This document shows, one piece after another, positions 37,251 through 50,399 of a stretch of DNA of 64,000 nucleotides; the first letter of the stretch is position 1, and every line of letters begins with the position of its first letter. The translations under genes and the position numbers were made by a program. Source of the stretch: Blastobasis lacticolella (Eukaryota > Arthropoda > Insecta > Lepidoptera > Blastobasidae). The notes under the pieces are model-generated. The model was not told where the DNA came from. It was given only the letters and a program-made list of their open reading frames with translations, and made no database searches. The stretch lies in NCBI GenBank assembly GCA_905147135.1, contig LR990042.1:13383545-13447544 (forward strand). Reading direction: 5' to 3'.

Positions 37251-40200
37251 CTACGTGTTCACGAGAACCTTATAAGGGTTGAGAATCCCGTTGGGGTCCA
37301 TGAGGCCTTTGACGTCGCGCATGAGGGCCAGCGTGGATTGGTCCTTGCTGTAGTGGATGTACTGGGGCTTGCGGAAGCCCACGCCGTGCTCGGCACTGAT
37401 GGAGCCGCGGAGTGCAGACACCTCCTCGAAGATATAGGGCTCGAGCAGGCCAGCCGTCTCGCGGGTGTACTCCGGTACCGTCACGTTGATGTGGATGTTG
37501 CCGTCGCCTGTCGCAAGGGTTTTTTGTATTAATCATTTTGATTTGGTACCTTGGTACCTACTATGGGTGTGGCTAAGCAACAATGGTTAGGGAGACTGGG
37601 TACAGTTGTAATGGAGGTAGCTATTCAAATATTTCCGAAAGTATACGTAAGCGGTATGATGGAAATGCGGTATAATGTTGTTATTGCAGCTAGTTGCACA
37701 GTCTCGGGAGCCGATTGGCACCCCGTGACAGTAGGGGAGACCGAGGAGAGTTGAAACACTTTTACATTTTGCTTCATAGAATAAAATCTATCAACACTAA
37801 TCGTCTATGTTTAGTATCAATCGAGAGTGCATATGTCACATTTGTAAATTACTTTTTGTTCCAAATAAAGCATAAGTATGAATTCCGTGGCAAAAATCTA
37901 CTTCAATAACCAACTAAAACTCAGGTGGTTGAGGTGAGTTGAAACAGTTGAAGTTTGAATGGAATTAATTAGATATATTCTCACAATTGGGCGGCAACAT
38001 TTTCCATAGTTATATTTAAACACTGCGATCTCCAACCCCCTGCCAAGCGTGGAGATTATGGCAATAACCTCCCCTTTCGTGGGAGAACTCCTAAGTCCTG
38101 CAGTGGACTGTTACGGGCTGTGATGATGATTCTCACAATTTGAAGTTTAGCAATAACCTCCCCTTTCGTGGGAGAGGCCCTTAGTCCTGGAGTGAACTGA
38201 TATGGGCTGTGATGATGATTCTCACAATTTTAAGAATTATTTCGTTACACGCCTTAGCCTACCTGTATGCAACCCATACCATATTTAGGGCTAAATTAGC
38301 CGCAACGTAGCTTAATAAGACAAAAAAGGTTTCATTTTCAGTATTACAAACAAAGGTGATAAAGTCCGACATGTTTGCACTTTGCACATTTGAGGTGACT
38401 TTTTATCGCATTGTACGATACGATAATTCAATTCATAAACAAACGAAAGCATTACATAATAATTTATCTGGTTATTGCTCTCATTCGGGTATACCATGTC
38501 ATTGTTGTCTCCGATTGAGTAGAATACCTATTCTGATGTCCAGCAGCTAAATATGAAACACAATGTGGATAATCTGTTGTTGCGAAAGTGCATTGCGGTG
38601 TAATTATTTGACTACAGGTAGACGGTTCACGTTAAAACCAACGGCCGTATGTTGCGACATAGCAACTTATTTTTTAGATTTATTTTTCAGTATGCTTTAG
38701 CCATTACATCAATAAATAAATAAATAAATATTCATAGACAAATTCACACAGCGCCATCTAGCCTCAAACTAAGCAAAGCCTGTGCTATGGGTGCTAAATA
38801 ACTGACAAACAACATAAATACTTTTTTTTAAATACATACTTATTATACTTAAAACACCCAGACCCGTAACAGCAATTAAAATTCATCATTTCAATTTCTG
38901 CCCGGCCGGGAATCGAACCCGGGTCCTCTTGCGTGGCAGACCGGCCATGTTGACCGCTGAACCACTCAGGTCAATCGAAGTCTATAGCCAAGACGCCAAT
39001 CGCTTCGTAGTGATTCTATTGCGACTGTCGTTCGGAACTTGTCGGCTACGTTCGGCCAGCTTCGCAGCGTCCGTGGTACTGTGCCGATCTACCAGCGCTG
39101 ACCCAAAGGTTCGAAAAATAATAGAATTACGACAACAAACCAACTTCCAATCAACAGTTGCTACGAAGTGATTAGCAAAGACGGTATACCCGCTGCTCGT
39201 CTAATCATATTTCGACACCAATGACCGCGTTACTCACCCACGTGGCCATACCCGTAGACCTTGGCATTGGCGCCGGCGGCTTCCATTCGCTTTCGTAGCG
39301 CCGGCACCAGCTCGTAGAACCTCGCCAGCGGCACCGACACGTCGTACTTGAACACGTAGCCGTCGATCAGGCCCGCGCCGGCTATGCTCTCGCGCAGGTG
39401 CCATATCGTCTGGCGGGGAACGATTGGGATGCGTGAAGATTGTGCAAATGAAAATATCGCAGAAATATGTGGCTTGTTAGCCTAGCTAGTCGGTTAGAGG
39501 ATATGGGGTAGCGAATTCGCGAAACTAGACGCCGAGCGCAGTGCGGTCGGCTGCGACCCTTTTCTAACGTTCGTTTTACTTCGCTACCTCCTAGGCGATT
39601 AGCAGGCGGCAAGCAGGCCACCTGTCAGTATGGTCGTAATCCTATGACTTGTCTAAAATTGTAGCGATGAAGCAGCTATGCTCGGAGGTTCTCTATCAAT
39701 GAGTCGACATACATGATCTCCAGCTGAAATGGCAGTATTCTGATTAAAAAAATGGCTGACTATTGGGGTAGATGAATGTTTCTCGAGTGAGGTCTTGTGG
39801 ATATACGGAGCGAGTAACTGTGTTGTGGAGGCCTATGTTCAACAGTTTTCTATTAGACTGATCAATGACTATGTGCTAATAATCCTTACATAGTATGAAC
39901 TAATCGCTTACCGCGTGTGTCTGTCTGTCGGTCTGCATATCCGTAAACTCCTAAACCATGCAACTGTTTTTGATGCGGTTTAGAAACACCGAGGACTGAG
40001 CGGAACGTGTCACTAATGATTAATGACAAAATCGTGCACTAATGCTGTGGAATGATCTCCCTGGAGAGTACAACATAGAATTAGTACTGCAAACATCCAT
40101 CCATATGCTGCGGTAACAACTAACCATCAGCCACGTCATACACTTGTTTACCACTGTAGTACTATAAAAATAAGGTTCAAAACCCTTCGTTACACCGTCA

Positions 40201-43200
40201 CCGGTCACCGACCTGCATCTTAGCCGGCTCAGAGGTGACGGTGCCGTCGGCGATGGCGCCGTTCTCCATCTGTCGCTCGAGGAATCGCTGCAGTTTCTCC
40301 GAATCGTGCGTCTCGTCGCTGCCGTGAGTCTCCACCAGCACGTAGAACGGGAACTCAGCGATCGGGTTCCTTCATATGCAACGACAGAAATCACAATAAG
40401 AAAAAGAACTTACACTAATGCTCTAATAACATCATATCGCTTCCTAAAGCATCTACGAATTATAAGCATACACAATTCTGTGGTGGAGCTGAGACAATTC
40501 CAACAGAGGGCTTAGTCTGAGTTTCGCTTCGATTTTATTTTACTATCGCGTTTGCGTTTACGTGAAAATTAGTATGACAAAATGTATAGTGCATTAGTTT
40601 TTATCGTAGACTAGAGCTTTGTGATTTAATTAACTTATGTTATTGCTATCAGTGAGAACCTGTAATTGGCTTTCCGTATTTATATAAGTTTTGTATTTTT
40701 ATATTAAAACTTATTAAAAGCTGTTGGTTTTCCATGTAAATAAAATAAAGTAATAAATAAATAGAATGCCATGTGGGGCGTCAAACTATTGCTCATGAGT
40801 GTACTACTGCGCAATAATTGTCAGGTCTCAGCAGATGCTATGGGCAAAAGATGTCCATCGGGTCATCTGCATGGTGACAAATTCACGCGTGCATAGGACT
40901 TCTATTACTTATTCTGATTTCTATGCATAGAACCATACCGTACCTACTAGAGATGTACTATAGATGTAGATGTCACGATTTCAGATGGCGCTACTGAGAC
41001 ATGAGAGCTGATATCGAAATAAAGTCCCGTCTCGTCATTGCCTGGAATCGACCCTTATTATACAGCAGTTGTTTCTGTCCAATACAACAGCAGTATCAAA
41101 GGACCTTTACTTTTCAGCAGCGTCAACTAATGGGTTTTGAAATTGAAAAAAATCTATATATCACACTATACTAAGGCTGCAACACAGTTTGTATGGCACG
41201 ATCGATGGTTCCTTTCAATTATATTTAACAGTTATCAGTCTCGACTAGCAATATGTTAGTTTCACGGGATTTATTAAACTGATAAACCACTTTCTGGTTT
41301 TGATGAAACTGTACGGGCGGTAATTAATTCTGACGTGACCGCATTAGTGGACGGTGTACACAGCAAATATTGATAGAAAACCCCAAATTGAGTACAGGAT
41401 GGCCGTTTGGTACATGAGTACTTTAGGTTAGAACAACCATTTTGGGCGGTAGTTCTTAAAAATATTCCCATGGGGGGAACAGTGATGACGTCATAATTTT
41501 TTTGTATGGGATTTGAATTTTTTTTTGTCAGAAACCTATCATGTTTGGTATCAAATGAAAGGGCCCATGAAGGGTTCATGAGCCGATTCTAAATTCATTC
41601 TTCATTACGCCCAATGTCTCTGAATAAATTAATATCTAACGTTAAAAAGGCGATTTTAAAAATATCCATGCACCTCATGATTTTGTAAGAAAAAGTTTTA
41701 TATTATACAATACCTAGTCCCCTGGGAAAAAACAATTGTCACCCCAGAGACTACTACTACTAGTACTACGAGACTACTTGGTAGTAATTGCACCTCTTTC
41801 TCGAGTAAAATTCCGAGTTAAAAGTATCAATGTAGTATAAATTCCTATGAGACCTCTTTGAAATTACCCAGAGCTCATATCATTGAAATATGGCATACAT
41901 GGAGTAGGTGATTGGTAGGTAATTAGCTGTGGCTTTAAATACGAGGCATTTTGCTATGAAGTCACTATAGAATTCAGAATATATATTACCTACATTAATG
42001 ATCTAAATTACTCACTTGAGCTTAAGATTTTTAACAGTGCTATTTATTGATTCAAAATCAGCCATCTCGAACGCAGATAATATTTCTCCAAGTGATACTT
42101 TGGCGCTCTTGTAAAGATTCAGGACATCTTCAAAACTTTTTACACCTAAAATAAAATCCACAATAATAGAATAAGTAAAATCCATATTGGAAAAATACTC
42201 AAGTTACTTTAAAGGAACATGATACATATAGATACATTATTCGAATGAGTAAAAACTTACCGAAAAATCCCAATGTAACAGCTTTGGGTAATACGGGGCA
42301 GTGAATGGCTACCTTCGTTACCACTCCTAGAGTGCCTTCAGAGCCCACAAACAAATGTTTTAAGTGGTAACCCGTATTGTCCTTTTTAAGCGTCCTGAGA
42401 CAGTCTATAACGGTGCCATCAGCTTTCACCTGAATAATTGTTAGCCTTTCAATAAGCAGCAGGATTATACCGCGACTTTATTTAGTCAACTTATAAATCC
42501 AATTCATGTCGACATGGCAGTTTTGTATGAAATAACAGAATTTTATTATATTCCTATTCATTCTTCTGCCGCATCTACTCGAAATAGGGAATATGCATAC
42601 TATTTTTATTTAACGTTACGTAGGTAATCGAAATGAAAATGTCTCGACTCAATACCGACCCCTTTCTGACCCGAACTCGAATTCTCCATAGGCACCTGCA
42701 CAGACAGGTGGTGGCCCCCAACCAGTATCAAACGGGTTAAAGTTTAACCGTTACACAAACGCGTTCAGTAGATGGAAATTCGAACATTGACCTGTTTCTA
42801 GCTGTCTCTGTTGCTCTCGTCACTGAATCGTGGAAAATTATAGACGGTCGAAAAGTGTAAGCAGGCGGTCGAGGTGCATGTGTCGCTTTGTCGAGTTTGG
42901 GACAAAATGGCGTTGTTAAGCCTGACCAGGGGGTCTAAAAAGGCCATATCAGCGTTTCATATTGATTCATATTAATTTGCCACAAATTTATCTACAGCGT
43001 CGCTATTATTGAGATAGACATGACAATTCAAAATGGCGTCACTTAGTTCCAGTTTTGGCCACCGAATCAGATAAGTTTGTGGAACTCTAAGGATCGAATT
43101 AAAAATCATAAATGTAAACAAATGGGTTGCCACTATAAAAAAATTAACCCAAATGGTGGATTATTTAAAATCATTGAAATATTTACTAAAATTATTACAT

Positions 43201-46200
43201 TCAAAATGAAATAAAATCATATGAATATTTTAAAATATTTTACTGAATTAAATAGGGAACTATGTTTTTTTTTGTTACATATTTGTGCTGTTTCAATAAA
43301 ATATGGGTAGTTTTCATTTATGCTACTGGTAATGGTAAGAAATTCTAAATCTTTGGTTGGTTGTTACAGTACATTATTGCAAAGTTACTTATTACGTTTT
43401 TAATCAATTGAATAATTGGGAGTAAATCGATTTGTTTCGTTTTCGAAAGTTTACCAGCCATTGTAAAGCACACTGAAAAGTGTGCATTATGCATAACCAT
43501 TTGGTTATGCAAACCAAAGGTTTTGTACCCCTGGATAGTCTCTTTGCCATTGACAGTTGTGTGTTTACATTTTTGATCTTTAATTTCATCTCCAACATGA
43601 ATCATAATATAAAACGCTTATGTATGGAATGTAATATGAGAGGTCTGTCAAGAGTATCAAGGGGGAGCTACTGTTGCTGTTACTTGGTGTTGCCAGGAAT
43701 GAGTTTTAAAAACATCTGCAAGGTGGCGGAACCTGGTTAGGCTTTACATATATTCTTATCTACTAATTCCTCCATACCGCTTCGAGTCCCAACAGCGAGC
43801 CGTGCAAGTTCCCGTATCGCAGCAGCCTTAGGCCGCCCGCGTTGGTGCTCACGTTACCGCCGACCTGACAGGAGCCCTTCGCGCCAAGGTCCAGGGGCAT
43901 GATGAGGCCGCGTTCGCGAGCCGCGTTGTCTAACGTCTCTAATATGCAGCCCGCCTCGCATATCATTGCGCCTGAAGGTGGGTTATTACGGTCTTACAAT
44001 AATGGTGTAAAATATTTCAAGAAGAGCACAAGAAGGGTTTACTGATTCAATTTATGCAAAAAAGTAGCCTAAAAATGAGGCAATATCAATGACCGGCCGG
44101 CAGGCGGAGTGTGAGTTTGGGAAGTAATCAGCTGTCGAATGTTGCACTATAAACTAAAAAGACACTTGCGGGAAATGGACGGACATTTGTGCGGTACGGT
44201 GTATGTACGTATTTATCTTGGGAACCGTGACAGACTGATACTTGAAATTTTCATTTACGCGGAAGAAAACCGCGAGGAACCGCTTTTCATCATCACATAA
44301 TCATTTCGCCTCATGAACAGCATTTTTCGTGGCAAGAGCCATTATCTGGAGGTACAGGTACGGTTAAAAATGAATACTTACCTGAGATTGGATCCAAACT
44401 AATAATTTGATTCATCAGCATCAAATTCAAAATTATTTCATCAAACACTGGAACGGAGCCTCCAACTAGCCCAGTGTTGCCCCCTTGTGGACAAACAGCT
44501 AACTTCCTTTCATTGCAGTATTTTAATATTTGGGAAACTTCTTCGGTGTTCTTTGGTTTCAGTAATATTTTAGATTGACCTAAGATTAAAGACAAAAACA
44601 GATTGAAACGTTTGTACTTTGATATGACAATTTTTTTAGGTTTTCTACGTAATACTAATTTGTGACTCGGGAGATTCCAAACAATATAAAACTTTGGGGA
44701 TATGTATGTAGAGCAAGATGAGGTGGGGAGTTGCTATAGAGTTGGCTGTCTGTCAAATTTAGTTCCATTCCCAGCCGCGAGCATAGTTATCTGGCGAGCA
44801 CTCTACTTAGAGTGCTAGAGTGATAACTTTATAGCAACTCCCCGGACCTTGCTTACAGTGTAATTTATTCATACATAATGTACTTTGACCTATATTCAGA
44901 GATTTTGGATAAGTTGTACAAGAAATGAACGTTTGTGAAATCATCTACTACTTAGTGATTGCATTTTTATTCTCGATTCAGTTGCCCTATTTTTTAATCG
45001 CTCGCATTTATGCGAGCGCTCGCGTGCGTACCTGTCTCTTTGATACTCGTGGTGAATTGCTAGAGATAGAAAAGACAGAGATTAGAAGGCGAGCGCTCGT
45101 GTAGATTTGAGCGGTTCAAAAATAGTGCCCCAGTAGCCCTAGCACAAGTGTATCCGCGACAAAGCTCGCGCCGCGAGAGAGCGTTTGTCTCTTTCTCTCA
45201 ATACTAAGACGAAAGAGATAGCAATACCTATGTCGCGCATTTTCTCGCTTATCAAGCGCGAGAGCAACTTGCGCTAGGCCTACAGGGCGAATTACAGGGC
45301 ACAAACAAAAATGGTATCAAGTTCAGAATAAGTTACTCTACATATCATTCAAGTATCACATTTTGTTTAAATATCTAAGTCGTCAATGTTCCCTTATGGT
45401 CCTCCATAGACCAGAAAATGGGTAACATCGTTTTCTGTGGCGTATTTTTAAAACTGGCATTAGGGCTTGCAAGTCGAATATTCGAATTATTCACCCCATT
45501 TCAATATTCGAATAGTAATTAGGTAAAATACAAATATTTGAATATTTTTAAATCATTTGAATTACGTACTCGTGTCTTATATTTGTGGTATTTAATCAAA
45601 CGAATCGTTTGAACGCAGGCTCGGTAAGTCGTGCCTGAGTATTCTGCTCTGCGTAAAATGAGAGATGCATTCTGTCTGTCTGATATAATGTTTTAGTTTA
45701 CATACAATTTGATTTAAATTAGTACCACTTATCTCATGATATAAAATTATTTCAGTTTTCATGTTAAGTAAAAAGTCGTTTAGCATCCTAATCTCATAAA
45801 ATATGAAATCTTGGGATCTGACTGAACTAATGCTACTTCCTCATTCTGCGGGCCTCGCGAGGCCGGCGACCTCGCGTGAGGTGACACAAGGCGAGGCTCT
45901 TTACTCTCGCGCGGCAGGTACTTTGTATTGTGCTATGTTCGGGACTACTCTGGAGGGAATAGCGAGGCAAGGCGACTGAAAACATTCTCGCCTTGCGAGA
46001 GTTCCTAAATTTATATTTCCATTATTTAAGGCGTTTGAGTGTTTAGTAATTGAATTATGGTATATACTCTAAGTAAATGTATTCAAAGGTGCGGCAAAAG
46101 GTTTTCTATAGCTTAAAATAAAATAAAGCACTTAAATCGAAAAAACCACAATTCGCCGTTTAATGGCATTTTTTTGTGATTTTCTGATTTTTTTCTTTCA

Positions 46201-48760
46201 TTGCTTTTTTAAATATTATTAACATGTATAACTCCATTTTACGCTCATTTAGATACATTACTAACGGCCAATTGTACAAACATACATTAAAAACGTAGTT
46301 AAAACCCTAATTAAAAGTATTTGAATGTGTTATTGGACCAAATAAAGTTACGTCTATGTCTATGTCTAATTCCAGATTTCAAATAATAATCGAATATCAC
46401 CAGCAAAAATATTCGAATATTCGAGTACGTAAAATGTCGAATATTTGCAAGCCCTAACTGGGCTCTCTCCGCAGGCCAAACGAGATTATAGGAAAATCCC
46501 TTACTAATGTGGAAAACGCTCCAACAGTGGGCTGTTTCGGGCCGGTAATGTGGTAGTGTTTGTACTATGTACCGCTAAAGAGCATGCACTATTGCTAAGG
46601 ACTGTACCTCTGCAATTTTTGATCCAGTCGATATTGAAGGGTAAAACATCACTTTCTTCTTCCAGCACTCTGTCCTCACTCAAAATAGACTTGAAGTAAT
46701 TAACATCGGTTGTTTGGAGGTAACTGAATGGTTGCCTTTTAACATTATATTTCTCCTATAACAGAATTTAATTAAGAAATAATAGAAGGAATAATTAAGA
46801 TTTCTAGACAATGGTCAAATTTTTGGAGACTTGTAGACATTATGAGTGTACTGAATCTAGATGGTCACAAACCGGCTCCAACACAAATGAAAAACGTCAG
46901 ATCCCGTCGGAATCCGTACTTGCGATGCACAAGAGCAAGGAGGTGATGGTATCAATGTAATCGTGAATCAAAACAAAGGACCTGGATCTGGAAGCTATCT
47001 TATTTTCTAGTGATTCGAAGTGTCGGATAAAGGGGAGCGTCGGTGGCCGGGCGGTTAAGTATCCGACTCGTAAGCGAGAGGTACCGGGTTCGAATCCCGC
47101 TGCGGCCATGTACCAATGACTCTTTTCTGAGTTATGTACATTAGTTGAATTCTAACCGATGCTCTTACGATGAGGGAAAACATCGTGATGAAACCTGCAA
47201 ATTCAGGCAACTGAATTTATAACCACGATCCAATTTGGTCAGGTTTCTCTGGTAGCAGGGTCACGGAGGTCAGATGGTAATCGCTCCACTGTAATTACCT
47301 GATCGCCAAATCCTGGATCATGGTCAAGGCGGACCCCGGGCCCTCGTGCTCGAGAGCACAACCGGGGCATTAACGCCAAAATGCTTTTTTTAAATTTAGA
47401 AGTGTCGGATAATATCGGCAACAGAGGTAAACCGACGGTGAATGAGGCATACTCGTACGTAATGAGGTTTAATATCTCAAGAAGTGTTAGACAAAGGTTT
47501 TTCAATCTTTAATGGTGGCAGCTCCCATTGCTTGCGATGCTGGTTACCATAATAGGAGGCATGATGTCAGGTCAATTGACCATGTGTGGGGAAAAGTCAT
47601 GCTAACTGGGCGGGATCAAGCCAAAATGGGCGGAGTCAAGCCAATTTTTGTAATGCAGAATGGACAGTCGGTAGGATGATGAGTGGCCACCATATAAGCT
47701 CTTTTAAAGGTTTGAAAGAGATGGAATGTGGATTTAGAATAGATGAGTTGCAATGGGATAGACGACTTCTTGAGTGGGACTCGGAGAGAACACTCGCCAG
47801 ACAGGTGCATTGGCGATTTGCGAAAAGTTGCGGATGGAGCCTGGGGAGATAGGGTGCATTAGCGCTAATTTGAGAATGACAATGTGCTAGTGCAGCAACT
47901 ATATGTATAGTCTCAAAATGAACCTTCTCTAACACATTTTAAACTCTTGGATCCGACTGATCTTAAATGGAAGTCACTTTTGGGGGCCTTGTTGTGAGTA
48001 TGTCAAATAAACATTTTTATAATTTTAAAATAAATCTTTAGCATGTTATTTAAGAAAATTGACGAAAATTTGCTATTGCTCCCTTATATCCAAAACATAA
48101 ACACTTACTTACAGAGCCTACAATAAAAATAAAATACAGATATTAGGTCTTCACTTATATTTTACAGGTAAACCTATGATAATAAGTCCATGATCTTAAA
48201 TGAAGGACAAGTTACTTTTGGAGGGATGATTGGGAAATTTTAAAAATTTTGGCAACTATGTTGTGTGCACATCTGCACATATCATGGAATGGAGTCTTTT
48301 TGAGTGGCACTCTTTGGTATCCTCTAACCGAATTTTTTTTGTACTTGTTACAGATTTGGAATTATTATAAAAGTGCTCAAAAACCTTATTGACAAGCCAG
48401 TGGTCAATCGCAGAGTCACTGCTAGATAAATGCAAACCTGCCCTGCCAGCCAAGGTATATTCTTCTACTAGGAAAGCACTTTCAGATTCACTGAGAGTGG
48501 TCTAAAAACTTTTTATATGGAGCTTTACATTTTCTCCGAAAAATATTGCGCTAGTAAGTAAATAGTTTGGTGACCAATTTTGCTGTGGTTCAGAATAATG
48601 ACACTAGCTATGTATAGTACATATGTGTTCACAATCTTAAGATGTGATATACCTAAATTTAAAAACATACCGAAGATAATTGAGGAAGAGCTTGAGAAGT
48701 ACAGCGCAATTGATGTTTGTGTAGCGGCTTTATCGTACAGCTTCTAAGTAATTTAAACAT
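37251..48760 (-). CDS. D2hgdh: D-2-hydroxyglutarate dehydrogenase, mitochondrial (9 exons, complete)
   Basis: FAD enzyme of the mitochondrion that oxidises D-2-hydroxyglutarate to 2-oxoglutarate and passes electrons to ETF. Exons in transcription order: 48760-48671, 46755-46608, 44579-44382, 43971-43778, 42429-42261, 42145-42016, 40369-40213, 39409-39238, 37507-37251. All phases agree and give 504 residues (human is 521). Exon 1 encodes a 30-residue basic, acid-free leader (starts [19 protein letters not shown]), a typical mitochondrial presequence. The PCMH/VAO-type FAD-binding domain follows ([50 protein letters not shown]). The C-terminal substrate domain has [14 protein letters not shown] across the last splice junction and [14 protein letters not shown], which carry the family's metal and substrate residues. 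The stop is TAG at 37251-37253. The intron between exons 2 and 3 holds four back-to-back inverted-repeat elements. Confidence 0.97.
37985..38222 (+). repeat. Family A element with a duplicated 3' end
   Basis: A copy from GGGCGGCAACATTTTCC to GGGCTGTGATGATG, directly followed by a second copy of only the last ~70 bp (TAACCTCCCCTTTCGTGGGA onward). In the D2hgdh intron before its last exon. Confidence 0.8.
38725..38980 (-). repeat. SINE family B, fullest copy, tRNA-like head
   Basis: On the minus strand it begins with a tRNA-like part: A-box-like TGAGTGGTTCAGCGGT and B-box-like GGGTTCGATTCCC, followed by a body with AATTTTAATTGCTG and a 3' part with GGCTAGATGGCGCTGTG. The head cannot be folded into a full cloverleaf with acceptor stem, so it is a SINE, not a tRNA gene. 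Confidence 0.8.
39475..39630. mobile_element. Second, diverged copy of the 13683-13832 MITE
   Basis: Shares AGACGCCGAGCGCAGTGCGG and CTAACGTTCGTTTTACTT with that element. It sits just left of nothing coding but only ~65 bp beyond the acceptor side of the D2hgdh exon at 39238-39409. Confidence 0.65.
40500..40600 (+). repeat. Half copy of the 29590-29774 MITE
   Basis: GAGGGCTTAGTCTGAGTTTC then GCTTCGATTTTATTTTAC matches one arm of the Paip1 MITE; the other arm is absent. Confidence 0.65.
44708..44856. mobile_element. 149-bp MITE (GGGGAGTTGCTATA arms)
   Basis: The arms GTAGAGCAAGATGAGGTGGG... and ...CCCGGACCTTGCTTAC are inverted over about 34 bp with several mismatches, both including GGGGAGTTGCTATA. 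First of four such elements in this D2hgdh intron. Confidence 0.85.
44991..45122. mobile_element. 132-bp MITE (CGAGCGCTCG arms)
   Basis: The arms TTTTTAATCGCTC...GCGAGCGCTCG and CGAGCGCTCG...GAGCGGTTCAAAAA pair over about 35 bp. It ends 2 bp before the next element. Confidence 0.8.
45125..45302. mobile_element. 178-bp MITE (GTGCCC ends)
   Basis: Starts GTGCCCCAGTAGCCCTAGCA and ends with the inverted TAGGCCTACAGGG...GGGCAC; the arms contain GCGCGAG runs. It lies directly next to the preceding element. Confidence 0.8.
45461..46456. mobile_element. ~1-kb non-autonomous hAT-like element
   Basis: The termini TAGGGCTTGCAA are perfect inverted copies, each followed by an AATATTCGA-type inner repeat. 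The 8-bp flanks ACTGGCAT and ACTGGGCT agree at 6 of 8 positions, consistent with an old hAT-type 8-bp target duplication. The interior has GC-rich hairpins (CCTCGCGAGG, CTCGCCTTGCGAG) but no transposase. It interrupts a family A element (45395-45460 and 46457-46545). Confidence 0.82.
46897..48250. other. D2hgdh intron 1, repeats only
   Basis: Apart from the SINE at 47037-47390, no gene or recognisable element was seen; short frames at 47586-47852 and on the opposite strand have no family likeness. Confidence 0.5.
47037..47390 (+). repeat. SINE family C with tRNA-Thr-like head
   Basis: The head (47037-47109) has an A-box-like TGGCCGGGCGG, an anticodon-loop-like CTCGTAA (CGT, Thr) and a B box in a good T-arm (CGGGTTCGAATCCCG). 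The anticodon stem and acceptor stem do not pair, so it is not a working tRNA. The body, with GAAACCTGCAAATTCAGG and CTGTAATTACCTGATCGCC, is shared with 17985-18310. Confidence 0.8.
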
Positions 48761-49371
48761 TTTATAAATATTCAATTTCTTTTAGGTTTGCGATTAATAA
48801 TAATAAAATAGTAATCCAAATAACTTCAAGATTCAAACCCTATCAAAACAAACAACGTTCAAGTCAACTCAACCAGCTGACTGACATTGACTTGATATGC
48901 ATGGTTGACGGGGCTGTCTAGTGCGCTCCATTTTAATCGAAAACTTGTTTCTGTAAGTATTTGAAATATTATTTCTATACCCATATATATAAATAGCTCT
49001 TTATTATACATATATTATAGACATTAAGAAAACAGCAGTAATTTTATTATATTAACTAAAGTTGTTGTAGTTATAGTCCGAACATATATTAAAATTTTAA
49101 AACGTCGTTTGCGTAGAATGAATTTGTGTGGAGTGTCAAAGATATTGGACTCAGACTTATCAGTAAATAAAGCTCTCAAAATTACAATTGCAAAAAGCAA
49201 CCTTATGTTGATGTGATATTGTCTATTTTGCAGTGTCATTGGTAAAGAGGCTAACCAGAGCCGAGAGGGACAGCGAGAAAGGAGGCCGCGTGACCCGCTC
49301 TTGTATCTTGCTAGTCTAAAAAATGTCGTTCATGGGAGATAGCACTAAATCTTGGGGTACTACATAATTAA

Positions 49372-50382
49372 TTGTCTTGGTATCGGAGCAGCATCCGTCG
49401 ACAACGACTTGGATGCTCCGTCCAGACAAAAATGCTTGATACCCAATTGCAGAGCCCCTCGGGGATACTGTACTTCGGGAGTTTTGTTAGCAGTGCCCTG
49501 TGCCAGACCCGATCAAATGCCTTGGCAATATCAAGACTGACAGCCAGAGCCTCCCCCTTGCTCTCGACAGCCTCAGCCCACCGGTACACAAGAAGGTCAA
49601 TAGCTGAGCGACCATAACGGAAGCCATATTGACGGTCACTGATCAGCTGGTGATGCTCGAGATATCCAAGGAGCTGGATATTGATGACCCGCTCCATCAC
49701 CTTAGAGAGCAAGGAGGTTACCGCTATAGGCCTGTAATTTGATGGCTCTCAATTGTCACCCTTCTTGGGTATCGGATGCACAAGGGCTTGCTTCCATGAA
49801 GACCGTACCAGAGGTGTAGGAAAGCTTGAATAGGCGCATTAACACTGGAAACAACTCGGGAGCACACTTTTTGATGACGATAGCTAGAATGCTATCAGAT
49901 CCACTGGACTTTCGGATGTCTAGGGAGAGAAGCATATGTCTCATGATTTTTTGGGTGAAACGAACCTCGGGCATGATGCCCTCACACCGTAAGATGGTAG
50001 GCGGTGCAGCTCCCCCATCATCTAGAGTTGAGTTATGAGCAAAGAGATTACCCAAGAGATCGGCTTTCTCCTTTGCTATGTGGGCCAATTGGTCATCCGG
50101 CTTGCGCAAAGGTGGAAAGGTTGTCCGACAAAAGTTCCCCTCGACAGCTTTGGAGAGAGACAAAAAAGCACGGCTCCAAGAGGGGTAGCTGATTAGTTTC
50201 CCTCCAATTCCGCCGATGAAATTAAATTTTGCTCTGGCCATTACCCTCTTTGTCGACCTCGATACAGCATTGTACTTTTTCCTCAAAATGTGGGTGTTAG
50301 GGTCCTTTTGTGCCCGAGCCACTGTCCAGGCACGAAAAGCATCCTGCTTGAGGCGAGTTGCGAGTATATTTAAGGATGCCAA
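49372..50382 (-). mobile_element. Degenerate LINE reverse transcriptase, frameshifted, 5' and 3' truncated
   Basis: Two minus-strand frames in order: 50382-49756 (linker between endonuclease and RT, ending in SLDIRKSSGSDSI and ...APELFPVLMRLFKLSY) and 49712-49368 (RT core with QYGFRYGRSAIDLLVY and SLDIAKAFDRVWHRALL). They are separated by a frame break near 49750 in the FPDxWK-to-RPI region. The YADD/FADD catalytic box is missing because the copy stops before it. It lies in the spacer between D2hgdh and Brx1. Confidence 0.85.
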
Positions 50383-50399
50383 CGCTTAATAAACACCGC

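Noticed and set aside
37227..37532. Plus-strand protein antisense to D2hgdh
   Set aside because: It is the shadow of the conserved last exon; composition and frame follow from the opposite strand.
38890..38980. tRNA gene on the minus strand
   Set aside because: A and B boxes are present, but there is no acceptor stem, and the same body recurs at two other places; it is a SINE head.
47037..47109. tRNA-Thr (CGT) gene
   Set aside because: The T arm and B box are good, but anticodon and acceptor stems do not pair, and the sequence continues into a repeated SINE body found elsewhere.
49756..50382. Host gene of 208 codons
   Set aside because: The frame continues, after a break, into a clear reverse transcriptase core; it is part of a dead LINE.
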